DNA of 64,000 nucleotides from Streptomyces sp. KL109B. Lineage in GTDB: Bacteria; Actinomycetota; Actinomycetes; Streptomycetales; Streptomycetaceae. The stretch spans positions 124,001-188,000 of the forward strand of contig NZ_JASERL010000015.1 of the NCBI RefSeq assembly GCF_030766935.1. Reading direction: 5' to 3'. This document shows, in pieces, positions 49,224 to 57,962 of the stretch; within the stretch, counting starts at the first letter, position 1, and the number at the start of each line of letters is the position of its first letter. Made by a program: the position numbers and the translations under genes. Below the pieces are notes generated by a model, which was given only the letters and a program-made list of their open reading frames with translations, was not told where the DNA came from and did no database searches.

Positions 49224-50606
49224 TCAGTAGACGTGGCGCACGGCGTGCGCCAGCTCCTCGGCCGTCGCCTGCGCGAACAGCTCGGACTCGGCACGGCGCA
49301 CGGCGAGCAGCGCCTCGAAGAGCGGGTCGCCGAGCGCCGTACGGAGCACGGCCGAGTCCTGGAAGTGCTTGACCGCCTCGGGCAGCGAGCACGGCAGCCG
49401 CTGCGCGCGGTGCCCCCGGGCCGGGTCGCCCGCCACCGGTTCGGGCAGTGTCAGCCGGTCCCGGACCCCGGCGAGGCCCGCGGCGATGACGGACCCGGTG
49501 ACCAGGTACGGGTTCGCCGCCGCGTCGAAGCACTTGACCTCGCCGTTGGCGGTGCAGGGATCGTCGGACGGGCCGGGGACGAGGCGGAGGGCCGCCTCGC
49601 GGTTCTCCACTCCCCAGCAGTGGTAAGCGCCGGACCAGTGGCTCGGCTGGAGCCGCAGGTAGCTCGCCGCGGAGGGTGCGCCGATGGCCATGAGGGCGGG
49701 CAACTCGCGCAGTACGCCCGCGAAGAAGGCCTCGCCTTCAGCGGTCAGGCCCGCGGCGCCGTCACCGCCGCGACAGAGGTTGCGTCCCTCGCGCCAGAGG
49801 CTGGTGTGCAGGTGCCGGCCGTTGCCGACGGCTCCGGCCTCGGCGACCGGCCCGAAGACGGGTACGAGGCCGTGCCGCCCGGTCACCGCGCGGATCGTCT
49901 CCCGTACCAGGACGGCCAGATCGGCCGTGGTCACCGGGTCGGCGGGGGCCACCGACACCTCGAACTGGCCCGCCGCGTACTCGGGGTGGAGCTGCAGTAC
50001 CCGTACGCCCTGGGCCTGGAAGGCGCGCAGCAACTCCCCGAGGTACGCCGACAGGTCCACGAGGCGGGACATCCCGTAGGCGGGTCCTGTGGTGGCGTAG
50101 GCCGGGCCGCCGCCCGCGCCCTCCGCGCCGCCCTCGCCGGCGACGGTGGCCACCCACTCCGTCTCGAATCCCATCCGTACGTCGAAGCCGGCCGCGGCCG
50201 CCTCCTCGTACATCCGGCGGGCGAACTGCCGCTGGCAGCACGGGTGCGGCCCGCCCTCCTGGTCGTAGCGGTCGACCGGGGCCCAGGCCCAGCCGGGCTG
50301 GGCGGCGAGTTCGGTGAGGCGGCGCGGGTCGGGGTGCAGGCGCAGGTCGCCGTCGGGGCCGCCGACGTAGCGGCTTTCGGTGATCGAGTCGTCGAGGAGG
50401 AAGACGTCGAACACCGGGGACATGCCGACCCCGTGCTCCACCGCGTCGGCGAACCGGTCGGCCGGCACGGCCTTGACGCGGGTGATGCCGCTGTTGTCGA
50501 CCCAGGTCAGCGCGCAGCCGTGCACGCCACCGGCGACCAGTCGGGATGCCCGCTCCCGCGCGTCGGCGGATGCTGTCGCATGGCCCCCCGCGCCGCCGCC
50601 CGTCAC
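49224..50606 (-). CDS. Glutamine-synthetase-like ligase
   Basis: The product is 460 residues from GTG 50606, overlapping the aminotransferase stop (GTGA). GS landmarks include GFETEW for the metal-binding strand, QLHPEYAAGQFEVSVAP, NGRHLHTSLWREGRN and ENREAALRLVPG. It lacks the usual adenylylation loop and differs from GlnA, so it is more like the GS-related gamma-glutamyl ligases acting on polyamines, ethanolamine or other amines. The amine acceptor is unknown; the paired PLP aminotransferase may make it. Confidence 0.83.
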   Translation of the reverse strand: MTGGGAGGHATASADARERASRLVAGGVHGCALTWVDNSGITRVKAVPADRFADAVEHGVGMSPVFDVFLLDDSITESRYVGGPDGDLRLHPDPRRLTELAAQPGWAWAPVDRYDQEGGPHPCCQRQFARRMYEEAAAAGFDVRMGFETEWVATVAGEGGAEGAGGGPAYATTGPAYGMSRLVDLSAYLGELLRAFQAQGVRVLQLHPEYAAGQFEVSVAPADPVTTADLAVLVRETIRAVTGRHGLVPVFGPVAEAGAVGNGRHLHTSLWREGRNLCRGGDGAAGLTAEGEAFFAGVLRELPALMAIGAPSAASYLRLQPSHWSGAYHCWGVENREAALRLVPGPSDDPCTANGEVKCFDAAANPYLVTGSVIAAGLAGVRDRLTLPEPVAGDPARGHRAQRLPCSLPEAVKHFQDSAVLRTALGDPLFEALLAVRRAESELFAQATAEELAHAVRHVY

Positions 50607-51817
50607 CGCGCCTCCTCCCCGCCGGTCCGGGTCCGCCGTCCGCCGCCGTGTCCGCCGCCGCGCCCGTCGGCGTGAGCGAGGACCGACGCGGCCACGTGTT
50701 CCACCTCGGCGTCGGTGAGTTCGGGGTAGGCGGGCAGGCACAGGCGGCGGGCGCCGCCCGCGGAGCGTGTCGTGGTCTCGCTGCGGTGCGGGATGGCCCG
50801 GAAGGCGGGCTGGTCGGGGAGGAGGTACGGGTAGACCTGTTCGGCCTGGATGCCGCGGTGGGCGAGGAAGTCCGTGAGGCCGGGGAGGTCGGGGCAGGCG
50901 ACGGCGTACTTGTAGTAGGCGTGCCGGTGGCCGGGGAGGACGGGCGGGGTGCCGACCGGGCTGTCGGCGAAGCAGGTGTCGTAGTAGTCGGCGATCGCCT
51001 GACGGCGTTTCAACCACCCTGGCAGCAGGGAGAGTTCGAGGTCGATGAGCCCGGCGTCCAGCTCCCCGAGCCGGCCCCGGGTGCCGCGGTCCTCGTGGAC
51101 GTGGCGCTTGCCCGGCGGGCGGCCCATGTCGGAGAGCAGGCGCACCCGCGCCGCCCGTTCCTCGCTGTCGGTGATCACCGCGCCGCCGTCCGCGAGTCCG
51201 CCGACACACTTGCCGACCCAGAACGAGAAGCACCCGAAGTCGCCCCAGGTACCGGCGGCCCGCCCGTACAGCGCCGCGCCGGACGCCTGCGCGCAGTCCT
51301 CGACGACGGCGAGGCGGTGTTCGGCGGCGACGGCCAGCAGAGCGGGCATGTCCGCCATGTGCCCGTGCAGATGTACGGGGATCACGGCGCGCGTCCGTCG
51401 GGTGACGGCGCCGCGCAGCGCCTCCGGCGACATGGTGAGCGTGGGTTCGTCGACATCGACGACCACGGGCACGGCCCCGAGACCCGCCACCGCGAAGGCC
51501 GTCGCGGCGAAGGTCGCGGCGGGGACGACCACCTCGTCGCCCTCGCCGACGCCCGCGGTGCGCAACGCCAGGGCGAGGGCCTGGGTGCAGGAGGTGGTGG
51601 CCACGGGGTGGCCGCCCCACTCGGCACGCATCCGCTGCTCCAGCGCCGCGGTCTGCGGCCCGAAGTGGAACCTGCCACGGTCCGTGACCTCGTCCACGAT
51701 GCGGTGGATCTCCGGCCTCAGCGCCCGGACCCGTCGGGCGTGACCTTCGGCGGGGATGTCCCAGCCGTGTCGCGCGCCGGGGGCGACGAGCGTGGACGAA
51801 GCGGCGGCGAGCACCAT
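50603..51817 (-). CDS. DegT/DnrJ/EryC1/StrS-family PLP aminotransferase
   Basis: The product is 404 residues. ATG 51817 follows GAGGTG; GTG 51829 is a weaker alternative. PLP features are visible: TTSCTQALALALRTAGVGEG, VVEDCAQASGA with the PLP-nitrogen Asp, and the Schiff-base lysine in CFSFWVGKCVGG. Members transaminate keto-sugars or cyclitols, usually from glutamate or glutamine, in antibiotic or cell-surface sugar pathways. It is the first gene of the operon with the ligase and amidotransferase. The C-terminal tail is Gly/Arg-rich and probably disordered. Confidence 0.85.
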   Translation of the reverse strand: MVLAAASSTLVAPGARHGWDIPAEGHARRVRALRPEIHRIVDEVTDRGRFHFGPQTAALEQRMRAEWGGHPVATTSCTQALALALRTAGVGEGDEVVVPAATFAATAFAVAGLGAVPVVVDVDEPTLTMSPEALRGAVTRRTRAVIPVHLHGHMADMPALLAVAAEHRLAVVEDCAQASGAALYGRAAGTWGDFGCFSFWVGKCVGGLADGGAVITDSEERAARVRLLSDMGRPPGKRHVHEDRGTRGRLGELDAGLIDLELSLLPGWLKRRQAIADYYDTCFADSPVGTPPVLPGHRHAYYKYAVACPDLPGLTDFLAHRGIQAEQVYPYLLPDQPAFRAIPHRSETTTRSAGGARRLCLPAYPELTDAEVEHVAASVLAHADGRGGGHGGGRRTRTGGEEAR

Positions 51818-51860
51818 CAGGCACCTCACAAAGGGGAGAGCAGAGCGCTCCGGAAACCGC

Positions 51861-51892
51861 GATGAGACGCATGAGAGTCCCTGCGTCTCATC
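51861..51892. promoter_or_regulatory. Perfect 11-bp inverted repeat upstream of the aminotransferase operon
   Basis: GATGAGACGCA (51861-51871) and TGCGTCTCATC (51882-51892) are separated by 10 bases and lie 44-75 bases before ATG 51817. As DNA it is a good operator; as RNA it would be an 11-bp hairpin in the leader. A weaker dyad GATGT/ACATC flanks 51911-51933 further upstream. The rest of the 279-bp gap to dhaK holds no gene. Confidence 0.55.
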
Positions 51893-52096
51893 ACGGAACG
51901 CAATCGCTCTGATGTTCTACGGCCTCTGACATCGTGAACCGAGGCACAAACCCCCGCAACCGCTCACGCCCCCACCCGACCGGCCCCGACCTGCGGTCCA
52001 GCTCCGTACCCGGGTGTTTTCGCGCCCCAACGGGTGCTCCGCACAGGTCTCCCCTTGATACTGGCGTTGGACCGACAACCGTCACCGGAGGCACCC

Positions 52097-53089
52097 GTGA
52101 AGATGCTGATCAACGTCCCCGAAACCGTCGTCGCCGACGCCCTGCGCGGCATGGCCGCCGCCCACCCCGAGCTGACCGTGGACGTCGAGAACCGGGTGAT
52201 CGTGCGCCGGGACGCGCCGGTGGCCGGGAAGGTGGCGTTGGTGTCGGGGGGCGGGTCGGGGCACGAGCCGTTGCACGGTGGGTTCGTGGGGCCCGGGATG
52301 TTGTCGGCGGCTTGTCCCGGTGAGGTGTTCACATCGCCCGTGCCGGATCAGATGGTGCGGGCGGCGGCCGCGGTGGACAGTGGCGCGGGTGTGCTGTTCA
52401 TCGTGAAGAACTACACCGGTGACGTGCTGAACTTCGACATGGCCGCCGAACTCGCCGAGGACGAGGGCGTACAGGTCGCCAAGGTGCTGGTGAACGATGA
52501 CGTCGCCGTCACCGATTCCCTGTACACCGCCGGGCGGCGCGGCACGGGGGCGACGCTGTTCGTCGAGAAGATCGCCGGGGCCGCCGCCGACGAGGGGCAG
52601 CCGCTGGAGCGCGTCGAGGCGATCGCGCGGCAGGTCAACGAGAGTTCGCGGAGCTTCGGGGTCGCGCTGAGCCCGTGCAGTACGCCTGCCAAGGGCGCGC
52701 CCACCTTCGATCTCCCCTCCGGTGAGCTGGAGTTGGGGATCGGGATCCACGGCGAACCGGGCCGGGAGCGGCGGCCGATGATGACGTCCGGGGAGATCGC
52801 CGACTTCGCCGTGAACGCCGTCCTTGAGGACCTGAATCCGAACAGCCCCGTGCTCGTCCTCGTCAATGGCATGGGGGCCACGCCCCTGTTGGAGCTGTAC
52901 GGGTTCAATGCCGAGGTGCAGCGGGTGCTCGGCGAGCGCGGCGTCGCCGTGGCCCGCACGCTCGTCGGGAACTATGTGACCTCGCTCGACATGGCGGGAG
53001 CGTCCGTGACGCTCTGCCAGGCGGACGAGGAGATGCTGCGGCTCTGGGACGCTCCGGTCAGCACGGCCGGGCTGCGCTGGGGCATGTGA
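52097..53089 (+). CDS. dhaK: Dihydroxyacetone kinase, subunit DhaK
   Basis: The product is 330 residues. GTG 52097 follows GGAGG by 5 bases; ATG 52103 is a nearby alternative. DhaK binds dihydroxyacetone covalently through a histidine, here in LGIGIHGEPGRERR, and has the conserved GGGSGHEPLHGGFVG and VKNYTGDVLNFDMA. It works with DhaL and DhaM, using phosphoenolpyruvate through the PTS. It heads dhaKLM. Confidence 0.94.
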   Translation: MKMLINVPETVVADALRGMAAAHPELTVDVENRVIVRRDAPVAGKVALVSGGGSGHEPLHGGFVGPGMLSAACPGEVFTSPVPDQMVRAAAAVDSGAGVLFIVKNYTGDVLNFDMAAELAEDEGVQVAKVLVNDDVAVTDSLYTAGRRGTGATLFVEKIAGAAADEGQPLERVEAIARQVNESSRSFGVALSPCSTPAKGAPTFDLPSGELELGIGIHGEPGRERRPMMTSGEIADFAVNAVLEDLNPNSPVLVLVNGMGATPLLELYGFNAEVQRVLGERGVAVARTLVGNYVTSLDMAGASVTLCQADEEMLRLWDAPVSTAGLRWGM

Positions 53090-53142
53090 ACCGGCCCCAC
53101 GACCCAGAGATCGTCAACGTACCTACCAAGCAAGGAGATTAC

Positions 53143-53757
53143 GTGCTCGACGCCGACTTCTTCCGGCGCTGGCTGACGACGGCCGCCGCGGCCGTGGACC
53201 GCGAGGCCGACCGGCTCACCGAACTCGACTCGCCGATCGGCGACGCGGACCACGGCAGCAATCTGCAACGCGGGTTCAACGCCGTGCGGGCCACGCTCGA
53301 CAAGGACGCGCCGGACACCCCGGGAGGCGTACTCACGCTCGCCGGGCGGCAGTTGATCTCGACGGTGGGCGGGGCGTCGGGGCCGCTGTACGGGACGCTG
53401 TTGCGCCGCACCGGCAAGGCGCTGGGCGACGCCTCCGAGGTGAGCGGGTCGGACTTCGCCGCGGCGTTGAAGACCGGGGTCGACGCCGTCGCCGCGCTCG
53501 GCGGCGCCGCGCCCGGCGACAAGACGATGCTGGACGCGCTCGTACCGGCCGTGGACGCGCTGGGCGAAGGGGACTTCGCGGCGGCGCGGTCGGCCGCCGA
53601 GCACGGCGCCGAGGCCACCACGCCGCTCCAGGCCCGCAAGGGGCGGGCGAGTTATCTCGGCGAGCGCAGCATCGGGCACCAGGACCCGGGCGCCACGTCG
53701 TCGGCGCTGCTGATCGCGGCCCTTGCGGAGACGGCCGGGAAGGGGGCGGGCGAATGA
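53143..53757 (+). CDS. dhaL: Dihydroxyacetone kinase, ADP-binding subunit DhaL
   Basis: The product is 204 residues. GTG 53143 follows AAGGAG; an earlier GTG at 53086 lacks a ribosome binding site. The magnesium-binding aspartates are in SPIGDADHGSNLQRG, and nucleotide-binding GGASGPLYG and GRASYLGERSIGHQDPGATS are typical. It transfers phosphate from DhaM to the DhaK-bound substrate. Confidence 0.93.
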   Translation: MLDADFFRRWLTTAAAAVDREADRLTELDSPIGDADHGSNLQRGFNAVRATLDKDAPDTPGGVLTLAGRQLISTVGGASGPLYGTLLRRTGKALGDASEVSGSDFAAALKTGVDAVAALGGAAPGDKTMLDALVPAVDALGEGDFAAARSAAEHGAEATTPLQARKGRASYLGERSIGHQDPGATSSALLIAALAETAGKGAGE

Positions 53758-54176
53758 GCGCGCCCGACAAGCCCGTTGGCATCGTGCTCGTCTCGCACAG
53801 CAAGGACGTCGCCGAGTCCGTGGCGCGGCTCGCGACCGGGCTCTCCGGTGGCGGCGCGACCGCGCCCGTCGCGGCGGCAGGCGGCACCGAGGACGGGGGC
53901 CTCGGCACCAGCTCCGAGCTGATCTCGGCGGCCGCCGCCGAGGTCGACCGGGGCGCGGGCGTCGCGGTCCTCGTCGACCTCGGCAGCGCCGTGCTGACCG
54001 TGAAGGCGCTGCTGGCCGAGGACCCCGACGACACGGGACTCCCGGACGGCACACGGCTCGTGGACGCCCCCTTCGTGGAGGGCGCGATCGCCGCCGTCGT
54101 CACCGCCTCGACCGGGGCGGACCTGGACGCGGTCGCCGCGGCGGCATCGGAGGCGTACACGTACCGGAAGGGCTGA
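53754..54176 (+). CDS. dhaM: Phosphotransfer subunit DhaM (EIIA-like)
   Basis: The product is 140 residues, overlapping dhaL by ATGA. It is a mannose-EIIA-like domain with the phosphorylated histidine in VLVSHSKDVAESV and the conserved VLVDLGSAVLTVK. It is the short, single-domain form, so it receives phosphate from the general PTS proteins HPr and EI encoded elsewhere. Confidence 0.92.
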   Translation: MSAPDKPVGIVLVSHSKDVAESVARLATGLSGGGATAPVAAAGGTEDGGLGTSSELISAAAAEVDRGAGVAVLVDLGSAVLTVKALLAEDPDDTGLPDGTRLVDAPFVEGAIAAVVTASTGADLDAVAAAASEAYTYRKG

Positions 54177-54203
54177 GGCGAAGACCGGTCCCCGATGGGC
54201 GTC

Positions 54204-54270
54204 TGGTACAGACCTGTTGGCGCGAACCCCTTGAGGAAACCCGCCCCTCGTGCCATACAGGTCTGTACCA
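54204..54270. promoter_or_regulatory. Two inverted DasR-like sites upstream of FnIII lipoprotein
   Basis: TGGTACAGACCTGT at 54204-54217 and its exact reverse complement at 54257-54270 form a 14-bp inverted pair spaced by 39 bases. From memory, the core TGGTACAGACCT matches 11 of 12 bases of the TGGTCCAGACCT repeat of Streptomyces chitinase promoters, a target of the GntR-family regulator DasR. The second site lies 24 bases before the GTG of the lipoprotein gene. DasR control (induced by N-acetylglucosamine/chitin) is inferred. Confidence 0.55.
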
Positions 54271-54294
54271 ATCCGTTCGAACGGAAGGCCCTCC

Positions 54295-55311
54295 GTGCGA
54301 CGCCTCCCCCCACGCACCCTGCTGCCCCGGGCGGCCTGCGCCGCCGCGCTCGTGGCCTCGCTCACCTCCTGCGGGCTGCTGTCCGACGACGCGAACGCGC
54401 AGGGGCCCGCCCTCTCCGCGCCGGTCGGGGTCACCGCGCAGGCGGGCAGCGCCACATCGGTGCACGTCATGTGGAACAGGCCCGCGAGCACGGCGGAGCT
54501 CAAGGGGTACGAGGTGTACCGCGGCGGCAAGCGCGTCGAGCGGCTCACCGCCGAGCAGCACATGGTCGACGTCACCGGGCTCGCCCCGAAGTCCCGTTAC
54601 GTGTTCACGGTGCGCGCCCGCGGCAAGGACGGCTCGCTCGGCCCCGTCAGCACGCGCGTCACCGTCACCACCCCGGCCGCCGTCAAGGCGGACCACGCCG
54701 CGCCGAGCCGGCCGACCGGACTGCGCGGGCAGGCGGACGGCGGGCGGGCCGTTTCGCTGTCGTGGCGGAAGGCGACGGACGACAGGGGTGTCGCCTCGTA
54801 CGACATCTACCAGGGCGGCGCGAAGATCCACAGCGTGGGCGGGAAGGAGACGCGGGCGCTCCTGACGGGGCTGCGGCCGGGCACGGCGTACGCGTTCAGC
54901 GTGCGGGCCCGGGACGCCGCCGACAACACCTCGGCCGCGAGCGAGACCCTCCATCTGACGACCGCGAAGGGCGGCGGCGAGGAGGGGCCTGGCACCGCGC
55001 CCTCCGACTTCGAGGCGTCGACGCGGCGCGCGGGCGGGGCGTTCTACATCGACCTCGCGTGGACGCCGCCGCGCACCGGCGGCGAGGTCCCCGCGTACCA
55101 GGTGTACTTGGACGGCCGGGAGGCGACGACGGTGGTGTGGGGCGAGAGCGCGCCGGCCGGTTCGGCGACGTACAGCTTCTACATCGGCAAGAAGGCGCGC
55201 GTGGAGCACCGGGTGAGGATCCGCGCGCAGTTGCCGGACGGGACGTGGGGCGCGTTCTCGAAGGAGCGGAAGGTGACCACGGGGGACGGCCGCGCGGGCC
55301 AACGGGGCTGA
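54295..55311 (+). CDS. Lipoprotein with three fibronectin type III domains
   Basis: The product is 338 residues. GTG 54295 follows GGAAGG by 6 bases. The leader (LPRAACAAALVASLTS, then CG) ends in a lipobox, so the protein is an extracellular lipoprotein. Three FnIII domains follow: about 45-130 (SAPVGVTAQAGSATSVHVMW), 140-225 (RPTGLRGQADGGRAVSLSWR) and 235-330 (APSDFEASTRRAGGAFYIDL). No catalytic domain is present. FnIII modules usually space or aid polysaccharide-active domains; the DasR-like sites upstream hint at a role with chitin or aminosugar polymers. Confidence 0.85.
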   Translation: MRRLPPRTLLPRAACAAALVASLTSCGLLSDDANAQGPALSAPVGVTAQAGSATSVHVMWNRPASTAELKGYEVYRGGKRVERLTAEQHMVDVTGLAPKSRYVFTVRARGKDGSLGPVSTRVTVTTPAAVKADHAAPSRPTGLRGQADGGRAVSLSWRKATDDRGVASYDIYQGGAKIHSVGGKETRALLTGLRPGTAYAFSVRARDAADNTSAASETLHLTTAKGGGEEGPGTAPSDFEASTRRAGGAFYIDLAWTPPRTGGEVPAYQVYLDGREATTVVWGESAPAGSATYSFYIGKKARVEHRVRIRAQLPDGTWGAFSKERKVTTGDGRAGQRG

Positions 55312-55314
55312 GGT

Positions 55315-55842
55315 TCAGTCCAGTTCCGTCAGCGTCCGCTCCAGCCAGTCCACCCAGAACCGCTCCAGGTCGATGCCCGCGCGCAGCACCGCGTGCTGGA
55401 GACGGTCGGCCTCGGTGTTCTTCCCGGGCGGGAAGTCCCGCTTCTCGATGTCCTGGTACGTCGCCAACTGCTCGCGGTGCAGGGCGAGATGGCGCCGCAG
55501 GTCCTCGGCGATGCCGGCCGTGCCGACGACCGCGGCCGAGCGCAGGCGCAGCGGCAGCGGGTCGCGCAGTGGCTTGGGGTCGTGCGGGCTGGCGGTCCAG
55601 CGGGCGAGTTCGGCGCGGCCCTCGGGGAGGACCTCGTACTCCTTCTTCTGGCCGCGCGCGGGTGCCTCGGCGGGCAGCGCGCGGATGAGTCCGTCGCGCT
55701 CCAGTTTGCCCAGCTCGCGGTAGATCTGCTGGTGCGTCGCCGACCAGAAGTAGCCGATGGACTTGTCGAACCTGCGGGTCAGTTCGAGGCCCGACGACGG
55801 CTTCTCCAGGAGCGCCGTGAGGATCGCGTGCGGGAGTGACAT
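55315..55842 (-). CDS. PadR-family transcriptional regulator
   Basis: The product is 175 residues from ATG 55842. The PadR winged helix is SLPHAILTALLEKPSSGLEL, then THQQIYRELGKLERDGLIRA, followed by a C-terminal helical domain (HREQLATYQDIEKRDF). PadR proteins are repressors of small-molecule stress or catabolic genes. It converges on the lipoprotein gene with a 3-base gap and is separated from fadH by a strong hairpin. Confidence 0.87.
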   Translation of the reverse strand: MSLPHAILTALLEKPSSGLELTRRFDKSIGYFWSATHQQIYRELGKLERDGLIRALPAEAPARGQKKEYEVLPEGRAELARWTASPHDPKPLRDPLPLRLRSAAVVGTAGIAEDLRRHLALHREQLATYQDIEKRDFPPGKNTEADRLQHAVLRAGIDLERFWVDWLERTLTELD

Positions 55843-55866
55843 GTGACCCAGAGTACGAGTAGGTGA

Positions 55867-55907
55867 GGGTGGTCACGTGTCCGGCGGGCCCGGACACGTG
55901 ACCACCC
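55867..55907 (-). terminator. Strong 18-bp hairpin terminator after the fadH-type gene
   Basis: Perfectly complementary 18-base arms at 55867-55884 and 55890-55907 with a 5-base loop lie 6 bases past the stop of the leftward reductase gene. This is the longest perfect hairpin I found in the window. No uridine tract follows on either side, as is common in high-GC terminators. It also lies 25 bases upstream of the PadR start, so it could insulate or regulate that gene. Confidence 0.7.
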
Positions 55908-55912
55908 GGTCT

Positions 55913-57928
55913 CTACAGCGCCGCCGCGACCTCGGTGCCCTGCTTGATGGCGCGCTTGGCGTCCAGTTCGGCGGCCACGTCGGCGCCACCGATCAGGTGC
56001 GGGGTACGTCCGGCAGACACCAGGTCGTCGTACAGCGAGCGCTGGGGTTCCTGGCCCGCGCACAGGACGACGGTGTCGACGGGGACGAGGGTGCGCTCGC
56101 CCTCGACGGTGATGTGCAGGCCCGCGTCGTCGATCAGGTCGTAGGTGGCTCCGGCGACCATGGCGACTCCGCGGTGGCGCAGTTCGGTGCGGTGGATCCA
56201 CCCGGTGGTCTTGCCGAGGCCCTTGCCGACCTTGGTGGTCTTGCGCTGCACGAGGTGCACCTGGCGGGGCGGGGTGGGGCGTTCGGGCCGGGCGAGGCCG
56301 CCGCGGTCGGCGTAGTCCATGTCGACGCCCCACTGCCGGAAGTACGTGGCCGGGTCCAGGCTCGCCTTCTCGCCGCCGTCGGTGAGGTACTCGGCGACGT
56401 CGAAGCCGATGCCGCCCGCGCCGATGACGGCGACGCGCTCGCCGACGGGCGCCTTGTCGCGCAGTACGTCGAGATAGCTGACGACGCTGGGGTGGTCGAC
56501 GCCGTCGATGGCCGGGGTGCGCGGGGTGACACCGGTGGCGACGACGACCTCGTCGTAGGAGCGGAGGTCGTCGGCTTCGACTCGGGTCTCCAACTTGACG
56601 TTCACGCCGTGCAGTTCGAGCTGCGAGCGGAAGTAGCGCAGCGTCTCGTCGAACTCCTCCTTGCCGGGGACCTGGCGGGCGACGTTGAGCTGCCCGCCGA
56701 TCTCGGCGGCGGCGTCGAAGAGGGTCACGTCGTGGCCGCGCTCGGCGGCGCTGACGGCGCAGGCGAGCCCGGCGGGGCCCGCGCCGACGACGGCGACGTT
56801 CTTCTTCAACCGGGTGGGTGCGAGGACGAGTTCGGTCTCGTGGCAGGCGCGCGGGTTCACCAGGCAGGAGGTGATCTGCAGGCTGAAGATGTGGTCGAGG
56901 CAGGCCTGGTTGCAGCCGATGCAGGTGTTGATGGTGTCGGAGCGGTCGGCGGCGGCCTTGTTCACGAACTCCGGGTCGGCGAGCATCGGGCGCGCCATGG
57001 ACACCATGTCGGCGGCGCCGTCGGCGAGCAACTCCTCGGCCATCTCAGGGGTGTTGATGCGGTTGGTGGTGACGAGCGGGATGTTCACCTCGCCCATGAC
57101 CTTCTTCGTCACGAAGGTGTACGCGCCGCGCGGCACGGACGTCGCGATGGTCGGGATGCGGGCCTCGTGCCAGCCGATGCCGGTGTTGATGATGGTGGCT
57201 CCGGCCGCCTCGATCTCCTTGGCGAGGTGCACGACCTCGTCGAGGGTGGAGCCACCGGGGACCAGGTCCAGCATGGACAGGCGGTAGATGAGGATGAAGT
57301 CGGGGCCGACCCGCTCGCGCACGCGCCGCACGATCTCGACGGCGAACCGGATCCGGTTCTCGTAGGAGCCGCCCCAGCGGCCCTCGCGGTGGTTGGTGGC
57401 GGAGACGATGAACTCGTTGATGAGGTAGCCCTCGGAGCCCATCACCTCGACGCCGTCGTACCCGGCGGACTTGGCGAGCTCGGCGGCGCGCGCGTAGTCC
57501 TCGATGGTCCGCTCGATCTCGTCGTCGGTGAGGGCGCGCGGCGTGTGCGCGCTGATCGGCGCCTGGATGGCGCTCGGCGCGACGAGGTCCGCGTGGTGGG
57601 CGTACCGGCCGAAGTGCAGGATCTGCATGGCGATCCGGCCGCCCGCCGCGTGCACGGCTTCGGTGACCTGGCGGTGCTGGGCGGCCTCCGCCTCGGTGGT
57701 CATCTTGGCGCCGCCGTCGAAGGTGCAGCCCTCGGCGTTGGGCGCGATGCCGCCGGTGACCATGAGTCCCACGCCGCCGCGGGCGCGGGTGGCGTAGAAC
57801 TCGGCCATGCGCGCGAACCCGTTCGGCGCCTCCTCCAGGCCCACGTGCATCGAGCCCATCAGAACGCGGTTCGGGAGCGTCGTGAAACCGAGGTCGAGCG
57901 GGGCGAGCAGGTGCGGGTAGCGGCTCAT
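55913..57928 (-). CDS. fadH: 2,4-dienoyl-CoA reductase (NADPH), FadH type
   Basis: The product is 671 residues from ATG 57928. An OYE-like TIM barrel comes first (LLAPLDLGFTTLPNRVLMGS), then the 4Fe-4S cysteine cluster (CIGCNQACLDHIFSLQITSC), then FAD and NADPH Rossmann motifs (VAVVGAGPAGLACAVSAAER; VAVIGAGGIGFDVAEYL). The length and order match FadH, which reduces 2,4-dienoyl-CoA in unsaturated fatty acid oxidation. It is monocistronic, ended by a strong hairpin, and divergent from a MarR gene. Confidence 0.92.
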   Translation of the reverse strand: MSRYPHLLAPLDLGFTTLPNRVLMGSMHVGLEEAPNGFARMAEFYATRARGGVGLMVTGGIAPNAEGCTFDGGAKMTTEAEAAQHRQVTEAVHAAGGRIAMQILHFGRYAHHADLVAPSAIQAPISAHTPRALTDDEIERTIEDYARAAELAKSAGYDGVEVMGSEGYLINEFIVSATNHREGRWGGSYENRIRFAVEIVRRVRERVGPDFILIYRLSMLDLVPGGSTLDEVVHLAKEIEAAGATIINTGIGWHEARIPTIATSVPRGAYTFVTKKVMGEVNIPLVTTNRINTPEMAEELLADGAADMVSMARPMLADPEFVNKAAADRSDTINTCIGCNQACLDHIFSLQITSCLVNPRACHETELVLAPTRLKKNVAVVGAGPAGLACAVSAAERGHDVTLFDAAAEIGGQLNVARQVPGKEEFDETLRYFRSQLELHGVNVKLETRVEADDLRSYDEVVVATGVTPRTPAIDGVDHPSVVSYLDVLRDKAPVGERVAVIGAGGIGFDVAEYLTDGGEKASLDPATYFRQWGVDMDYADRGGLARPERPTPPRQVHLVQRKTTKVGKGLGKTTGWIHRTELRHRGVAMVAGATYDLIDDAGLHITVEGERTLVPVDTVVLCAGQEPQRSLYDDLVSAGRTPHLIGGADVAAELDAKRAIKQGTEVAAAL

Positions 57929-57962
57929 GGGGCCCCTCCGTGAGCGGTGAAGGTGAACGGTG

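Noticed and set aside
51900..52096. Riboswitch or tRNA-like structure before dhaK
   Set aside because: Only short dyads are seen; no conserved riboswitch core or cloverleaf could be built by eye.
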